From: Microcebus murinus
Taxonomy: Eukaryota; Chordata; Mammalia; Primates; Cheirogaleidae
Direction of reading: 5' to 3'
Assembly: GCF_040939455.1 (NCBI RefSeq)
Contig: NC_134109.1
Location: forward strand, 72,569,001 to 72,633,000
Length of the DNA stretch: 64,000 bases
Below, one piece after another: positions 39,484 to 53,700 of this stretch. Numbering within the stretch: the first letter of the stretch is position 1; each line of letters starts with the position of its first letter. The position numbers and the translations under genes were made by a program. The notes under the pieces were generated by a model. It was given only the letters and a program-made list of their open reading frames with translations, searched no databases and was not told the DNA's origin.

Positions 39484-40068
39484 AAACAACCCAAGTGCCC
39501 GTCAATTCAAGTGGATAACTAAAATTTGGTATATGTTCACAATGGAAAATTACTCAATTCTAATAAACGACAGTGAGCTAGCACCATTTATGCTATTCTG
39601 GATTAAATTTAAGTCCATTATACAAAGTGAAGAGACACAAGATCTGGAAAATGGGCTACACATCTACACGCCATCAAATTGGTACTGACTGATTAAAACT
39701 ATGGTGCTCAATTAGAGGTAGAGTTCACCAGGGATTGCGGGGGAAGGAGACCCACATCTTAGGGATGTACAAGCATTGTGGGCGGGAAGGGATTACCTTG
39801 AACCCTTTTTAGGGAGAGGCAAACATATACAATGTAACCAAAATGTCAAAAAAAACCCCTCCTTTTATTGGGTGGAGGGCAGGTGGTAGGGGGGAGGAGG
39901 GGAAGGGTGTATACTTAGATAATGGGTGTGGCACCCATCACCTGGGGCTGGACAAGCTTGAAGCTCTGTCACAGCAGGAGGGGAAGGGGTGGCAGGGACA
40001 ATATATGAAACCCTAACAATATTTGTACCCCCATGATATGAGGAAATCAAAGGAAAATTTTTAAAAAG
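39484..40068 (+). mobile_element. L1, plus orientation (right half of a head-to-head pair)
   Basis: Sense L1 from late ORF2 (ACAACCCAAGTGCCCGTCAA) through both modules of the 3'UTR to an A-rich end near 40066. It is nearly the reverse complement of the outer part of the minus-strand element (38317-38900). Confidence 0.87.
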
Positions 40069-41210
40069 ATGCCAGAGGGAAATGCCAATGGAAGAACAAT
40101 TTCAATATGACAAAGAACAGTCTTTGAAACCAAATAGTTTGAGGATTGTAAGTATGCAAGGCTGACTTTCAAATTGGAATAAAAAACATAAAAACAAAAA
40201 CATGGTTTCTTATTTTGTATAATATTCCATGTAGCTTTACCCTCCCAAGAGATTTACATAAAAAGCCTGTTTATTTGTGGTAACTTGTTAGAGAAGAAAT
40301 ACTAATAGAAAATTAATACCTGACATCCCCTCTCTTGGGCTTTGCTAAGACTTCCTCTTCTCTTGCCCCTCTAGCTTAGATGTGATGGTGACTTCCAATT
40401 GATGGTAATCTTTCATTCCTCTGAACATGCCCTATTTAAAATCTCAGACATTCTGTCACTGGAGTAGCTAGTTAAATTATTTCTGTTTTAAATACTTAAA
40501 GTTTTTTCTCACTTCCAAATTAGACCCCCAAAAATATGGGTTTCAGAAGAGGCAAACGGTATAGCTCTCCACTGACTCAGCTCCAATGAAGAAGTTACAA
40601 TTTCAATACAAATTCAAAGAGCAGTCTTTGAAACCAAATAGTTTGAAGAATGTAAGTATGCAAGGGTTACTTTCAAACTGGAATGAATAAACATAAAACA
40701 AAAGCATGTTTACTTATTTTATATAATATTCCATGCCACTGGGCCTAAATCTCTACTGACTCAGCTCCAATAAACAATTTACACCAAAGAGCTACCCCAT
40801 TATATGGCTTTTTTCTTATTTTCTCCTTCTAATTGTAAGGTAGGCTGTACAGTGTACCCTGACTGAATTAAGTGTCTATTACTGAGGAAGAATGAGAGAA
40901 CAGCTTGTTAGAAGACAGTACAAGTCTCTGGCACAAAGTATATGCCCATCGATAATCTAGTATCTAATGAGTGAGATAAAAGATCTTTGATTAGCCTAGA
41001 CTAGTGTTTTTTGGACAGAGTTTGAGCCTCTACGGAAAGACATAGCTGACTTATCCCAAAGAATATGCAATTCCAATTATGAATAAAAAAAGAATCATGA
41101 CTGGGAAACTAACGTGTCTGCCATAGACAGTTAACACCACAGTTATTCAATATTGTTCAAAAATTTCAAGTTAACAGAATAAGTTAATAAGAGGACACTG
41201 GCATCTTCTG
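40069..41210 (+). repeat. Triplicated segment, copy B, 5' part
   Basis: Aligns with A from 1374 and with C from about 56240. It has the same internal 140-base direct repeat (about 40097 and about 40609). By eye it is closer to C than to A, sharing for example the TAGCCTAGACTAGTGTTTTT stretch absent from A. Confidence 0.65.
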
Positions 41211-42200
41211 CCACTGAGGTAACTAATTGCCATTCCTGTTAGGAAACCTCAGAGAAAGAGACGCAGCTGCACACCCAAGAAACCCTCATGTAGTAGCTGC
41301 TGTGGTGCCTAGTCAGATTGCAACCACCTCCTTTCCCAAACAGCACATGCCCTGACCCCCGAGCCACAGCTTTTCCATGAGTGCCCACACTCTAGACCTA
41401 GGCTCTATTGATGAACTATACCCACTCATGTCTCAGAAACCTGATCCATCACCATAGTGAGCTAGCTTTCACTCTGGGCCTTAGAGTTAAAATCTCGCGT
41501 GGTGTGCCCATTCCCTGGGCACCCACATACCCCAAGATACAGACCTTGACCCAACACTGGGGACATTATAAATCTGTGCATCGTGTGTTCCTGGTCTTGG
41601 CTCCCTGCCTGCTTCACAGGAACTTGTGTCTTATATACTGTTACCAACATGGCAGGGAGGGTGCCTGCACCCTGGGTACCAGTGCCATTCCCACCCTGGA
41701 CTCCAGAGCCATAGTTCCTCTATGTGTGCATGTTTCAGGCCTCAGTTTCGTGGCCACTCCAGGAACACCACTCATCTACTCCAGTGCCAGTGTCGCTTGG
41801 AATGGGCCCACAAACCAGATACAGTGCCAAGGGGGAACCTGTCAGCCACAGCTTCTCCAATGGGAGAAAAAGATTAGGAGAACTTTCTCAGCCATTGCCA
41901 ATGAAGATACCTTCAATCCTCACTTCCGTTCTTGCCAACCAAGAATCCTTGGAATCTGTCAACACTGACCTTGGCTAATGGTGCTGCACTGAGACTACAC
42001 AGCCATATCCTCACTTGCGTTAGAACCATTAAACTTCACCCAGCTAGTCCTCTTGTGCTCTAGTCCTCATAAGCTGCACCAAAGTAAGCCTGCAGATTCT
42101 CAAAAATTAATGTGCAGACACCAATGCTTAAAAAAACAATGAGATATATAACCTTCAAAAGACCACAATAATTTCCCTGGAGTTGACCCTGATGAAATGG
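41211..42200 (+). mobile_element. Old L1M-type LINE, copy B, 5'UTR
   Basis: L1M 5'UTR-type text matching A 2511-3500 and C 57361-58398. The 186-codon frame starting at 41408 is not a gene: it is not preserved as one frame in the other copies. Confidence 0.7.
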
Positions 42201-42242
<42 letters not shown>

Positions 42243-42291
42243 TCTCTCTTTCTCTCTCTCTCTCTATATATACACACACACACATATATAT

Positions 42292-42366
<75 letters not shown>
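42201..42366 (+). repeat. Compound TA/TC/CA/TA/GA microsatellite
   Basis: A TA run, then a TC run (42241-42264), a short CA run, a second TA run (42297-42328) and a GA run (42329-42366). The TC and GA runs are complementary, so a hairpin is possible. The same locus exists in C (58399-58512) but is missing from A. Confidence 0.97.
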
Positions 42367-42380
42367 AATACATACCTACA

Positions 42381-42614
42381 TAAAAAAAGAAAAAAAAAAA
42401 CATCTCAAATAAACAATCTAATGTAATATCTTTAGGAAGTAGAGGAAGAATAGCAAACTAAGTCCAAGTTAGTAGAAGGAAGATTATAAAATAGATGAAA
42501 GCAGCAATAAATGAAAGAAGGAGTAGAAAACAATAGAAAAGTTCAGCAAAACTAAAAGCTTATATTTTGAAAATACAAACAAAATTGACAAGCATTTAGC
42601 AAGGCTAAATAAGA
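42381..42614 (+). mobile_element. Old L1M-type LINE, copy B, ORF2 start
   Basis: ORF2 text between the microsatellite and the MZT1 retrocopy; it resumes at 45045. Confidence 0.65.
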
Positions 42615-45044
<2,430 letters not shown>

Positions 45045-46655
45045 ATAGAAGGATAATAAATAGAAGGAAGATTCAAATAAATCAAGTCAGAAATAAAACA
45101 GGAACCATTACATCTGATACCACATAAGTGCAAATGATCATGAGTCCCTTATGAGCAATTATTCCACACCAAAATGGATAACTTATATACAATGGAAAAA
45201 TTCCTGGAAACTATACCCTATCAATATTGAATCATGAAGAAATAGAAAATATGAACAAACCAATTACAAGTAAGGAGATTGAATCAGTAATAAAAAGTTT
45301 CTGATCAGACAAAAGCCCAGAATCTGAGGGCTGCACTGCTGGATTCTACCACACATTTACAGAAGAACACCAATTCCTCTCAATCCCTTCCAAAAATTAA
45401 AGAGGAAGTAATACTCTGAAACTCACTGTATAAAGCCAGATACTAAAACCAGACAAGGACACTGAAAGAAAAGAAAATTACATGTCATTATTGCTGATAA
45501 ATATAGATGCAAAAACTCTCAACAAAATATCCACAAATTGAATTGAAAAGCACATTAAAAGGATTATTCACCATGATCAAGTGGAATTTAGCCCAGTAAT
45601 GCAAGATGGTCCAACATACACAGGTAAATAAATGTGATACATCACATTAACAGACTGAAAGACAAAAATCACATGATCTTCTCAATAGATTCAGAAAAGG
45701 CATTTGAAAAAATTTAACATCCTTTTATGGTTAAAACAAACCTCTCAACATCTTCCTGACTATAATAAATAATAATGCATTTTATATCTCAAAATTGCTG
45801 AGTGTATTTTAAATGATGATGAAAGTATGTGAGGTGATAGATTTGTTAATCAGCCTGATTTAAAATCAATTCATATTTTAAACATAAATCTCAACATCAC
45901 ATTATGGCTCATACATATATATAATTGTTATTTGTCAAATAAAAATAAAATTTTAAATCTTTAAAAATTATTGCTCACCAAATTAGGTATAGAAGAAATG
46001 TACCTAACATAAGAAAGGCCATACATGACAAGTCTACAGTTAACATCATAATCAGTGTGAAGAGTTCAAAGTCTTTTCTTTAGGAACAGGAAAAACAGAA
46101 GGATGCCCACTCTACCCACCTAGTACTAGAAGTCTCATCCAGAGAAATTAGGCAAGAAAAATAAAGGAAAGATATTCAAAATCAGAATAGAAGTTAAATT
46201 AACTCTGTTTGCAGATGACATGATCTTATATATCCCCTAAAGTATATAAATATCCTATATATGGATATCTATGTGGGTGTATCTTATACATAACCCTAAA
46301 GACAGCTCTACAAAACTGTTATATCTAAATAAATGAGTTCATTAAATGTACAGCATACAAATTCAATGTACAAAAATCAGTGGCTTTTCTATATACTCAC
46401 GATGCACTATTCAAAAAAGAAATCAAGAAAAGAATTCTATTTATAATAGCTACAAAAAATACTAGGGATAAATTTAACCAAGGATGTGAAGTATCCATAT
46501 TCTGAATATTATAAACATTGTTGAAATAAATTGAAGAAAACACAAATAAATGGAAAGTATCTTGTGACAATGGGTTGGAAGAATTAATATGTTAAAATTT
46601 TCCTAGTATCCAAAGAGGCCTATAGATTCAATGCAATCATTATCAAAATTGAAAT
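45045..46655 (+). mobile_element. Old L1M-type LINE, copy B, ORF2
   Basis: Host L1 text resumes after the retrocopy tail. It runs uninterrupted through the point (about 45735) where copy A carries a 1.8-kb L1. No open frame survives. Confidence 0.72.
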
Positions 46656-46892
46656 GATTGGTAAAGGGTGGGTACTCATAGGCACAAAGAGATGTAAAGG
46701 ACATTGGAGCATAAGAATGGGGGATGATGAGAAGAAAGTAAGAGGTAAAATCTTACCTATCAGGTACAGTGAACACTGTCTAGGTAATGAACACACTGAA
46801 AACCCTGATTTCAGCATTGTACAGTATATCCATGTAACAAAAACATTTGTACCCCCTTAATATTTTGAAATAACAAAGAAAAGAAAAATTTA
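46656..46892 (+). mobile_element. Short L1 3'-end insertion, copy B
   Basis: Same ancestral insertion as 7016-7255 and 60313-60548, at the same point of the host ORF2. Confidence 0.75.
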
Positions 46893-47483
46893 AATGGCAT
46901 TTTTCACAGAAATAGAAAATTCATATTCATCCTAAAATTCATATGATACCACAAACAACCCTAAAGAGGCAAAGCAATCTTAAGCAAATAGAACAAAGCT
47001 GGAGGTATCACAGTATCTGATTTTAAAATATAGTGAAAAGCTATCATAATCAAAACGGTATAGTACTGGCATAACAACAAACACATAAACCAATGAAACA
47101 GAATAAAGAGCCAGAAATAGATCCATGCATTCATGGTAAATTGATTTTTTACAAAGATGACAAGAACACACAATGTGGAAAGGACATTCTCTTCAATAAA
47201 CGTTGTTGGGATAACTAGATATCCACATGCAGAAAAACAAAATTCGACAATCATTTCATACCATATACAAAAATCAATTTAAAATGGATTTAACACTTAA
47301 ATGTAAAATCTGAAGCAGTATAATTTCTAAGAGAAAACATTCATGATATTGTTCTGGGCAATAGTTTCTTGGATATGACCCTAAAAAAGCACAAGCAACA
47401 AAAGCAAAAATAGACAAATGGGATTGCATCAAACTTAAAAGCTTTTGAACAGCAAAAGAAACAACACCACAAAGAAACAACCT
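46893..47483 (+). mobile_element. Old L1M-type LINE, copy B, ORF2 3' part
   Basis: Host text, uninterrupted at the point where copy A carries the 6.4-kb L1. It ends in AAAGAAACAACCTACA, which is repeated after the next insertion. Confidence 0.72.
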
Positions 47484-48013
47484 ACATTATGGGCTTAAGT
47501 TTAATCCAGGAGAGCATAAACGGTGCTAGCTCACTGTTGTTCCTTAGGATTGAGTAATATTCCATTGTGAGCATATACCACATTTTAGTTATCCACTCAT
47601 GAATTGACGAGCACTTGGGTAGTTTCCATGACCTTGCAATAGTGAATTGTGCTGCCATAAACATTCAGGTGCAGATGTGTTTATAATAGAGTGACTTATG
47701 TTCTTTTGGGTAGATGCCCAACAATGCTATTGCTGGGTCGAATGGTATTTCTAGTTGTTTGAGGTATCTCCAAATTCTTTTCCACAAACGTTGCACTAAT
47801 TTGCAGTCCCATCAGCAGTGTAAAAGTGTTCCTGTCTCTCCACATCCTTGCCAGCATTTGTTGTTTTGGGATTTCTTGATACAGGCCATTCTCACTGGGG
47901 TTAGATGGTATCTCATTTTGGTTTTGATATGCATTTCTCTAATAATTAGAGATATAGAACATTTTTTATATGTTTGCAGGCCATTATTCTGTCTTCTTTG
48001 GAGAAGTTTATGA
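47484..48013 (-). mobile_element. L1 insertion with 5' inversion (twin-priming type)
   Basis: About 520 bases of antisense L1 ORF2 3' sequence followed by a very short sense 3' end (TATGAGGTAATAAAAAAAAAAG at about 48008). The target site AAGAAACAACCTACA is present on both sides (47469-47483 and about 48036-48050). Absent from A and C. Confidence 0.85.
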
Positions 48014-49268
48014 GGTAATAAAAAAAAAAGAAAAAGAAACAACCTACAGAATAGGAGAAAATATTTGCAAAGCATATATGTAATAACAGTTTACTTACAA
48101 CAACATGAGACCCAAGGATGATGAATACACATTAAGCAACTTTAAAAAGCAGATAAAATATTGACACAATTTATAAAATAATGAGGGGTTAATATAAAAA
48201 TTATATAAGGATCTCAAAACAAATCAATAGTAAGAAAACAAATAACTTGGTTAAAAATATGCAGTGGATTTGAATAAACATTTCTTAAAAGAAGACATAC
48301 AAATGGCCAAAAAGTGTATGAAAAATCCTCCACATCATTAATCATCAGAAAAATGCAAATTAAAACCACAAACACGTACCACCTCATGGCATGTGTTAAA
48401 ATTCATTTTAACAAATTAAAACCACAAACACATACCACCTTGATAGAATGGCCCTTATCAAAAAGACAAAAGTTAACAAGTATTGATGAGTTCTAGGATG
48501 TAGAAGGAAGGAAAACCTTGTACACTGTTAGTGGAAATATAAATTGGTATAGTCATCATGTAAAACAGTATGGAGGTTCCTCAAAAATGAAAAATAGAAC
48601 TACCATGTGACCCAGGAATCCTATTACTGGGTATATATTCAAGGGATATGGAATTAATATGACAAAGATGTAGCTGCACTCCCATGTTTATTGCAACATT
48701 ATTCACTGTAGCCAGAAATGGAAACAACCTAAATGTCTATGAAGGGATGAATACATAAAGAAAATGTGTTATATATGCACAATGAAATCCTACTTAGGCT
48801 TAAAAAAAGAAGGAAATCCTGTCCTTTATGACATGAATGAACCTGGAGCAATTAAAATATGTTAAGTGAAACAAGCCAGAAATAGGAAGACAAATGACAG
48901 CTGATCTCACTCATGTGTAGAATCTAAAAAACAAAATCAAACTCATAGAAACAGAATAGAATAGTGGTTACCAGAGGTGGGGTTATGAGGCTATTAGTGA
49001 GATTTTAGTCAAAGAACACAAAATTTCAGTTAAATAGGAGAAATCAGTTCAAGAGATAGATTGTACATCACGATGACTATAGTTAAAACAATATATTGTA
49101 TTCTTGAAAATTTCTGAGTAGATGTTAAGTGTTCTCACCACACAAAAAGATTGTGATGTAATGCCTATGCTAATTAGTTTGATTTAGCTTTTCCACAATG
49201 TATATATATCAAAATATCATGTTGTGCACCATGAATACATACATTTTTGTCAATATAAAATAAAATTA
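48014..49268 (+). mobile_element. Old L1M-type LINE, copy B, 3' end
   Basis: Late ORF2 and 3'UTR of the host L1, ending near TCAATATAAAATAAAAT. Only copy B retains this full 3' end. A small tandem duplication of about 59 bases (the AATTAAAACCACAAACAC block) lies near 48358-48435. Confidence 0.78.
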
Positions 49269-51877
49269 CTCATCTAGAATCTAGAATAAAAGTACTAATT
49301 ACTAACCTAAATATAGTAATATAAAATTACTGTAAATATTTTTCCTGAATAAAATCAATGTTTATTAAATGTTTAATAATGTTTATCAATGTTTATTGAA
49401 GAAAATAATTACAGCTAAGCTATGACTGCCACACATAAATCTCATAATTCATCTCTGGTTCTCTTTCCACACCCTCCTGAGTACTGAGTGTTGCCTTTTA
49501 ATGTCACCAATTTGACAGATGAAAAATGGTGTATTACTTTCTGTAATGGCAGAGGGCTATTTTTACAATCCCCATGGCTTTTTTACTGCCAGTCTCTGAG
49601 GAAATAAATAACAATCAAATTAGTTTTCTCTTTTATACATCTTATTAACAGATATATTTAAATACTGTTGTCTTTTGAATCCAGAGCAGAAAAAAAAAAT
49701 CACTGGATGATGAAGATTCAGCATACAGGATTTTATAATGGTGTTACTTCCTAAGTCCAAGTGCAAGCTGGTAAGTTATATAACCCTGATATGTTCCTCT
49801 ATCAATATACTACATCTGTCATACTGCTTGCATTTCCAGTGTTATGTATGACCATAAGTAATAAAACACAAATGCCAAATTCACAACTAAAGAGAGAGCA
49901 GGAAAGGTGAGAATACAACTGGAAAGAATTAGATTTTGTTACGACTGGAAAAAACAAAAATAAAAATTTGCATTTTTGTATTTGTTGTTAAGAAAATACT
50001 CCAGCAATCCAAACCAAATAAGACATTCTTAGACAGTAAGAATCTATGTATGTTTACATTGTTAAACTATACACTGATCAGATTGAATTATTTTATTCTT
50101 TGAATTATTGCATAATGTAAAGAAAGTCAGTTGCTTTTAGGTATGGAATTATTTTTAGAGAGGGATAAATAATAAGACTACAAGGATAAAATTCCTGATC
50201 TGTAGCTTCATTCCTTCTATGATTAAAAAAATCAGAGTATAATACCACTCATAATATAGCATAAATGATGTTATCATTATGCTTGTTAAACTTATAAGGA
50301 GAAACATATGAAGAAATTTAGTATTTCTATGCAAACGGCCTAAAATGAGCAAATATTTCAGCACTCATATAGTTAGAAGGATCTTGGAGAAATTGAGTAT
50401 TGTGAGACTCTATCATTGCAGGTCCATGTGCTCTTACAAATATACTTAATATTTTGTAGAAACACCAGGATCCACAGGCAGAAGTTGAACATGATTGTAT
50501 TACTCTATGAGAACAAGCACAATGAGTAAATAAAGATGTTCATTATCATTAACTAAAAAAATTGCATTTTAAAAACTTATTGTGTGTTTAAAGGACTAAA
50601 ATGTACAAAGAAAAAGTACATATATCTGACTTTCATCTCTCATAATCATCATTGGGTCTGGGTCTAGGACTCCGATAAAAAACAAGAAAAGTACCGGATA
50701 TGATCAACAAATCCATAATAAAGAATTGGATAATAGACCTACATGAAGTCAAAACTGGAGGCTCTGAACAAAATGGATTGATATAGATTGTGCTCTGACA
50801 TCTTAAATTGTAAGTATTTACTTTTCAAAATTCGCCTAGGTTAGGTGAGTTCATCTCATATCCATCTGGTAGAAAGTGAAGGTTAATGAACCTTAGAGAA
50901 AACAATTGTGAAGAAACAAATATTTAAGCGAAACTTCTACATTTGTTGCTATCATTTTTGTTTACTTTAAGTAAGCAGAGGCTAATGATTCGCCTCACTC
51001 TTTACACCTCATTGAGAGAGAAAAGTTGAACAAGACTAAAGTGGTAAACTTCACTATGATCTAGAATTGATGGTGATGATTTTGGAATTTTTATACACAC
51101 ATTACATGTGAAAATAGATGCATTAAACAGGGATATCAGCTACAAATGGTCTTTTCATCCAATTTTGCAACCATTGCAAAAGAACGGCCAATGGAATACC
51201 CTTACTTTGTTAACTGCACAAACTGAAGAGTTAAGCAATATGTGGAATAAACATCTATAATTTTGAGAATCAATCTGAGTTATTCAGGCTAAAACCTTAA
51301 TCTTTCCTTAATGATTGGGTTTAATTTCAATTAACAATATACCTGTCTAAACATTCAACTGTACATCAATGATATGTGCAAGGTCTCTAATTAGTATTTT
51401 GTAGTTTTCTAGAGGAATGCATAATGCACATTTTGTTATCCAACCAATATTTTTAATAGACATGATACTCAGACCTTTTAGTGCATAAGCAGGATACGAC
51501 AAAACTATGTCACTGTATTTCCTGAGAGCTACAAAAAAGATGAAAATCTGCTCCCATGATGCTTTTCAAGAACCTTCCCTATCACTCTAATAAACTAAGT
51601 GTTCATTCACAGTCTGCTCTGGAGTTGATAATGTATACGAAGCTTACTCAAGTATCTTACTGACCCTACCTTATATTAACCAATAGGCAAATTTGATCTA
51701 ATCGCACATTATCCACCATAGTTTCTAATGGCTTTGTGATCCTGTGAAATATGTGGAACTGCAAAATACCAAGGAATAGCTATAAAACAGTCACATTACC
51801 AAAAGGATTGGTCCCTTGAATAAATAATACAATACATAAAATGATTAGGTTCACTATCTTATTAGTGTCTATGATTT
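49269..51877. other. Intergenic, including upstream region of the OR gene at 51932
   Basis: About 2.6 kb of unique-looking AT-rich DNA. No gene or clear repeat recognised. It should hold the 5'UTR intron, and possibly the first exon and promoter, of the following receptor. Confidence 0.5.
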
Positions 51878-51899
51878 TCTGTGTGCTCCCTTCTTTTAG
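51878..51899 (+). promoter_or_regulatory. Putative splice acceptor before the OR coding exon
   Basis: A pyrimidine-rich tract (GTGCTCCCTTCTTTTAG) ends in AG at 51898-51899, 32 bases before the start codon. Confidence 0.6.
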
Positions 51900-51923
51900 A
51901 CAATTTGTGACAAACTACTGCAA

Positions 51924-51944
51924 ATGGAAAGATGGATACCCTGA
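51924..51944 (+). promoter_or_regulatory. Upstream ORF overlapping the OR start codon
   Basis: An ATG at 51924 begins a six-codon frame (MERWIP, stop TGA at 51942-51944) that overlaps the receptor's ATG at 51932 in another frame. If the splice acceptor at 51899 is used, this uORF is in the mRNA and could lower translation. Its context (C at -3) is weaker than that of the main ATG (A at -3, G at +4). Confidence 0.5.
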
Positions 51945-52873
51945 ATAACAGATCGAGTGTTTCTGAGTTCATCCTGTTGGGACTGTCTAGTTCTCGGGAA
52001 ATCCAAATTCTCTTCTTTGCAATCTTCTTTCTTGTCTATGTAGCCATCGTAGTGGGAAACCTTCTCATTGTCATCTCTGTGATATTTGATAACCATCTTC
52101 ACTCCCCCATGTATTTCCTTCTGGCAAATTTATCATTCTTTGATTTATGTCTTTCCTCTGTGGCAACTCCCAAAATGATTGCTGACTTCCTTAGAAAATG
52201 CAAGACCATTTCCATGTGGGGCTGCATGGCCCAGATGTTTTTTACACACTTCTTTGGGGGTGGTGAGATGTCTCTCCTGATAGCTATGGCCATCGACAGG
52301 TATGTTGCCATATGCAAACCCTTGCGCTACCAGACCATAATGAACCACAGAGTGCTCCTTTTTCTTCTACTGCTCTCATGGACAATTGGGTTAATACATA
52401 CCACAAGCCAAATGGTTTTCACAGTGGGTTTACCTTTCTGTGGTCCCAATATTGTGGATAGCATTTTCTGTGACCTGCCCTTGGTCATCAAGCTTGCCTG
52501 CACTGAAACTTATATCCTGGAGCTCTTGGTGATTGCAGACAGTGGACTCCTGTCCCTGGTCTGCTTCGTTCTGTTGCTCACGTCCTACATCATCATGTTG
52601 GTCACCATCTGGCTGCATTCCTCCAGTGCATCCTCCAAGGCTGTGTCCACACTATCTGCTCATATCACTGTAGTAACCCTCTTCTTTGGCCCAACTATCT
52701 TCATCTATGCTTTTCCATTCAACAGTTATTCTGTAGATAAGTTTCTTTCAATATTTTATTCTGTAATCACCCCCCTCCTTAATCCAATTATTTATACTCT
52801 GAGAAATCAAGAAATGAAGGCAGCCATTAAGAGACTGAGCAGCCAGCATATTACTTCTTGGCTGGTTCCTTAA
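51932..52873 (+). CDS. Olfactory receptor, OR4 family (OR4K-like), intact
   Basis: A 313-residue class II odorant receptor in one coding exon. The start at 51932 gives MDTLNNRSSVSEF with a sequon at N6. Features: GN (42-43) in TM1, LHSPMYFLLANLSFFD (56-71), C98, MAIDRYVAIC (119-128), LPFCGPN and FCDLPLVIKLAC in the second outer loop, KAVSTLSAH before TM6 and PLLNPIIYTLRN in TM7. No stop or frameshift. It sits downstream of OR4L1 on the same strand. In the human cluster, as I recall it, OR4K17 (with OR4T1P between) occupies this position, so OR4K17 or OR4T1 is the likeliest ortholog. I do not assign a symbol because I cannot align them here. Confidence 0.94.
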   Translation: MDTLNNRSSVSEFILLGLSSSREIQILFFAIFFLVYVAIVVGNLLIVISVIFDNHLHSPMYFLLANLSFFDLCLSSVATPKMIADFLRKCKTISMWGCMAQMFFTHFFGGGEMSLLIAMAIDRYVAICKPLRYQTIMNHRVLLFLLLLSWTIGLIHTTSQMVFTVGLPFCGPNIVDSIFCDLPLVIKLACTETYILELLVIADSGLLSLVCFVLLLTSYIIMLVTIWLHSSSASSKAVSTLSAHITVVTLFFGPTIFIYAFPFNSYSVDKFLSIFYSVITPLLNPIIYTLRNQEMKAAIKRLSSQHITSWLVP

Positions 52874-52894
52874 ATCCTGTTTGTAATATCTAAT

Positions 52895-52917
52895 TGTGTG
52901 TGTGTGTGTGTGTGTGT
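52895..52917 (+). repeat. (GT)n microsatellite
   Basis: About 11 GT units, 22 bases after the OR stop codon, within the presumed 3'UTR. Confidence 0.95.
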
Positions 52918-53698
52918 TTTCTGCTGTTTTAGGATTTGAGTCTTAATTATTTATTAAAATAATTAAAATGAAAATGTTAAATAACATCAATTTTATTCCT
53001 CCAAATTCCTGGAATTATTAAGATTTTTTGATCTAAGATTTTTTATAGAAAATGTTTACAACACAGATATAATGCCTTGAATAGCATGCATTTATTATAC
53101 ACCTCATTGTCTTAGAATTTTTAAAATATATAAACATAATGTCTCCTTACGAAAATTTTATAATCCAGTGAATTGAGATGTAAAATAGAAAACTTGAGTA
53201 AGAAAACACACATGATGATGTTAACTATGCATTTTTATTTGTAAAGTTTTGGTTTTAACCTAATGTTTGTTAAAAATATCTATGAATAAATGTAAAACTT
53301 ACATAGGCATCTCAGTGGAATTGGGAATTGAATCAGGAATCATGGAGCATTTGTTTTCACCCTGTGTCCTCAAAAGGCTTATCATCCTTAGTAGAGTATA
53401 AAAATTTGTTTAGAAATAAACATTTCAAAGATTTCTTTGAGTACTCAAATAATTTTTTAAGGATTCAATATCAATTGAAATATTAAAAGTTAAAACTATA
53501 TACTTTTTATTCTCTCTTCCTATACTAAACAATAAGGATTTGTGAATGTTCTTTTAAGTGAATTCAGTCATTTGTGAAACAATCTTCTTTACATTTACTA
53601 AGTACCACACTCTTTTCCAAGCAATACAACTACATTGATAATGATATATATCTTGTCTATGCCTTGGAGAGAATAACAAGGTGTGGGAGGTAGCTATG
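52918..53698. other. 3' flank of the OR gene, non-coding
   Basis: AT-rich. AATAAA at 53285-53290 is a possible polyadenylation signal about 410 bases after the stop. No repeat recognised. Confidence 0.5.
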
Positions 53699-53700
53699 TA

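Noticed and set aside
41408..41968. 186-codon open frame in segment B (with counterparts at 2801-3292 and 57705-58157)
   Set aside because: It lies in L1M 5'UTR-type sequence. The frame starts and ends at different places in the three copies and differs by many non-conservative changes and shifts, so it is not under coding selection.
42197..42412. Frame rich in IYIYIY and RERERE
   Set aside because: Translation of the TA/GA microsatellite.
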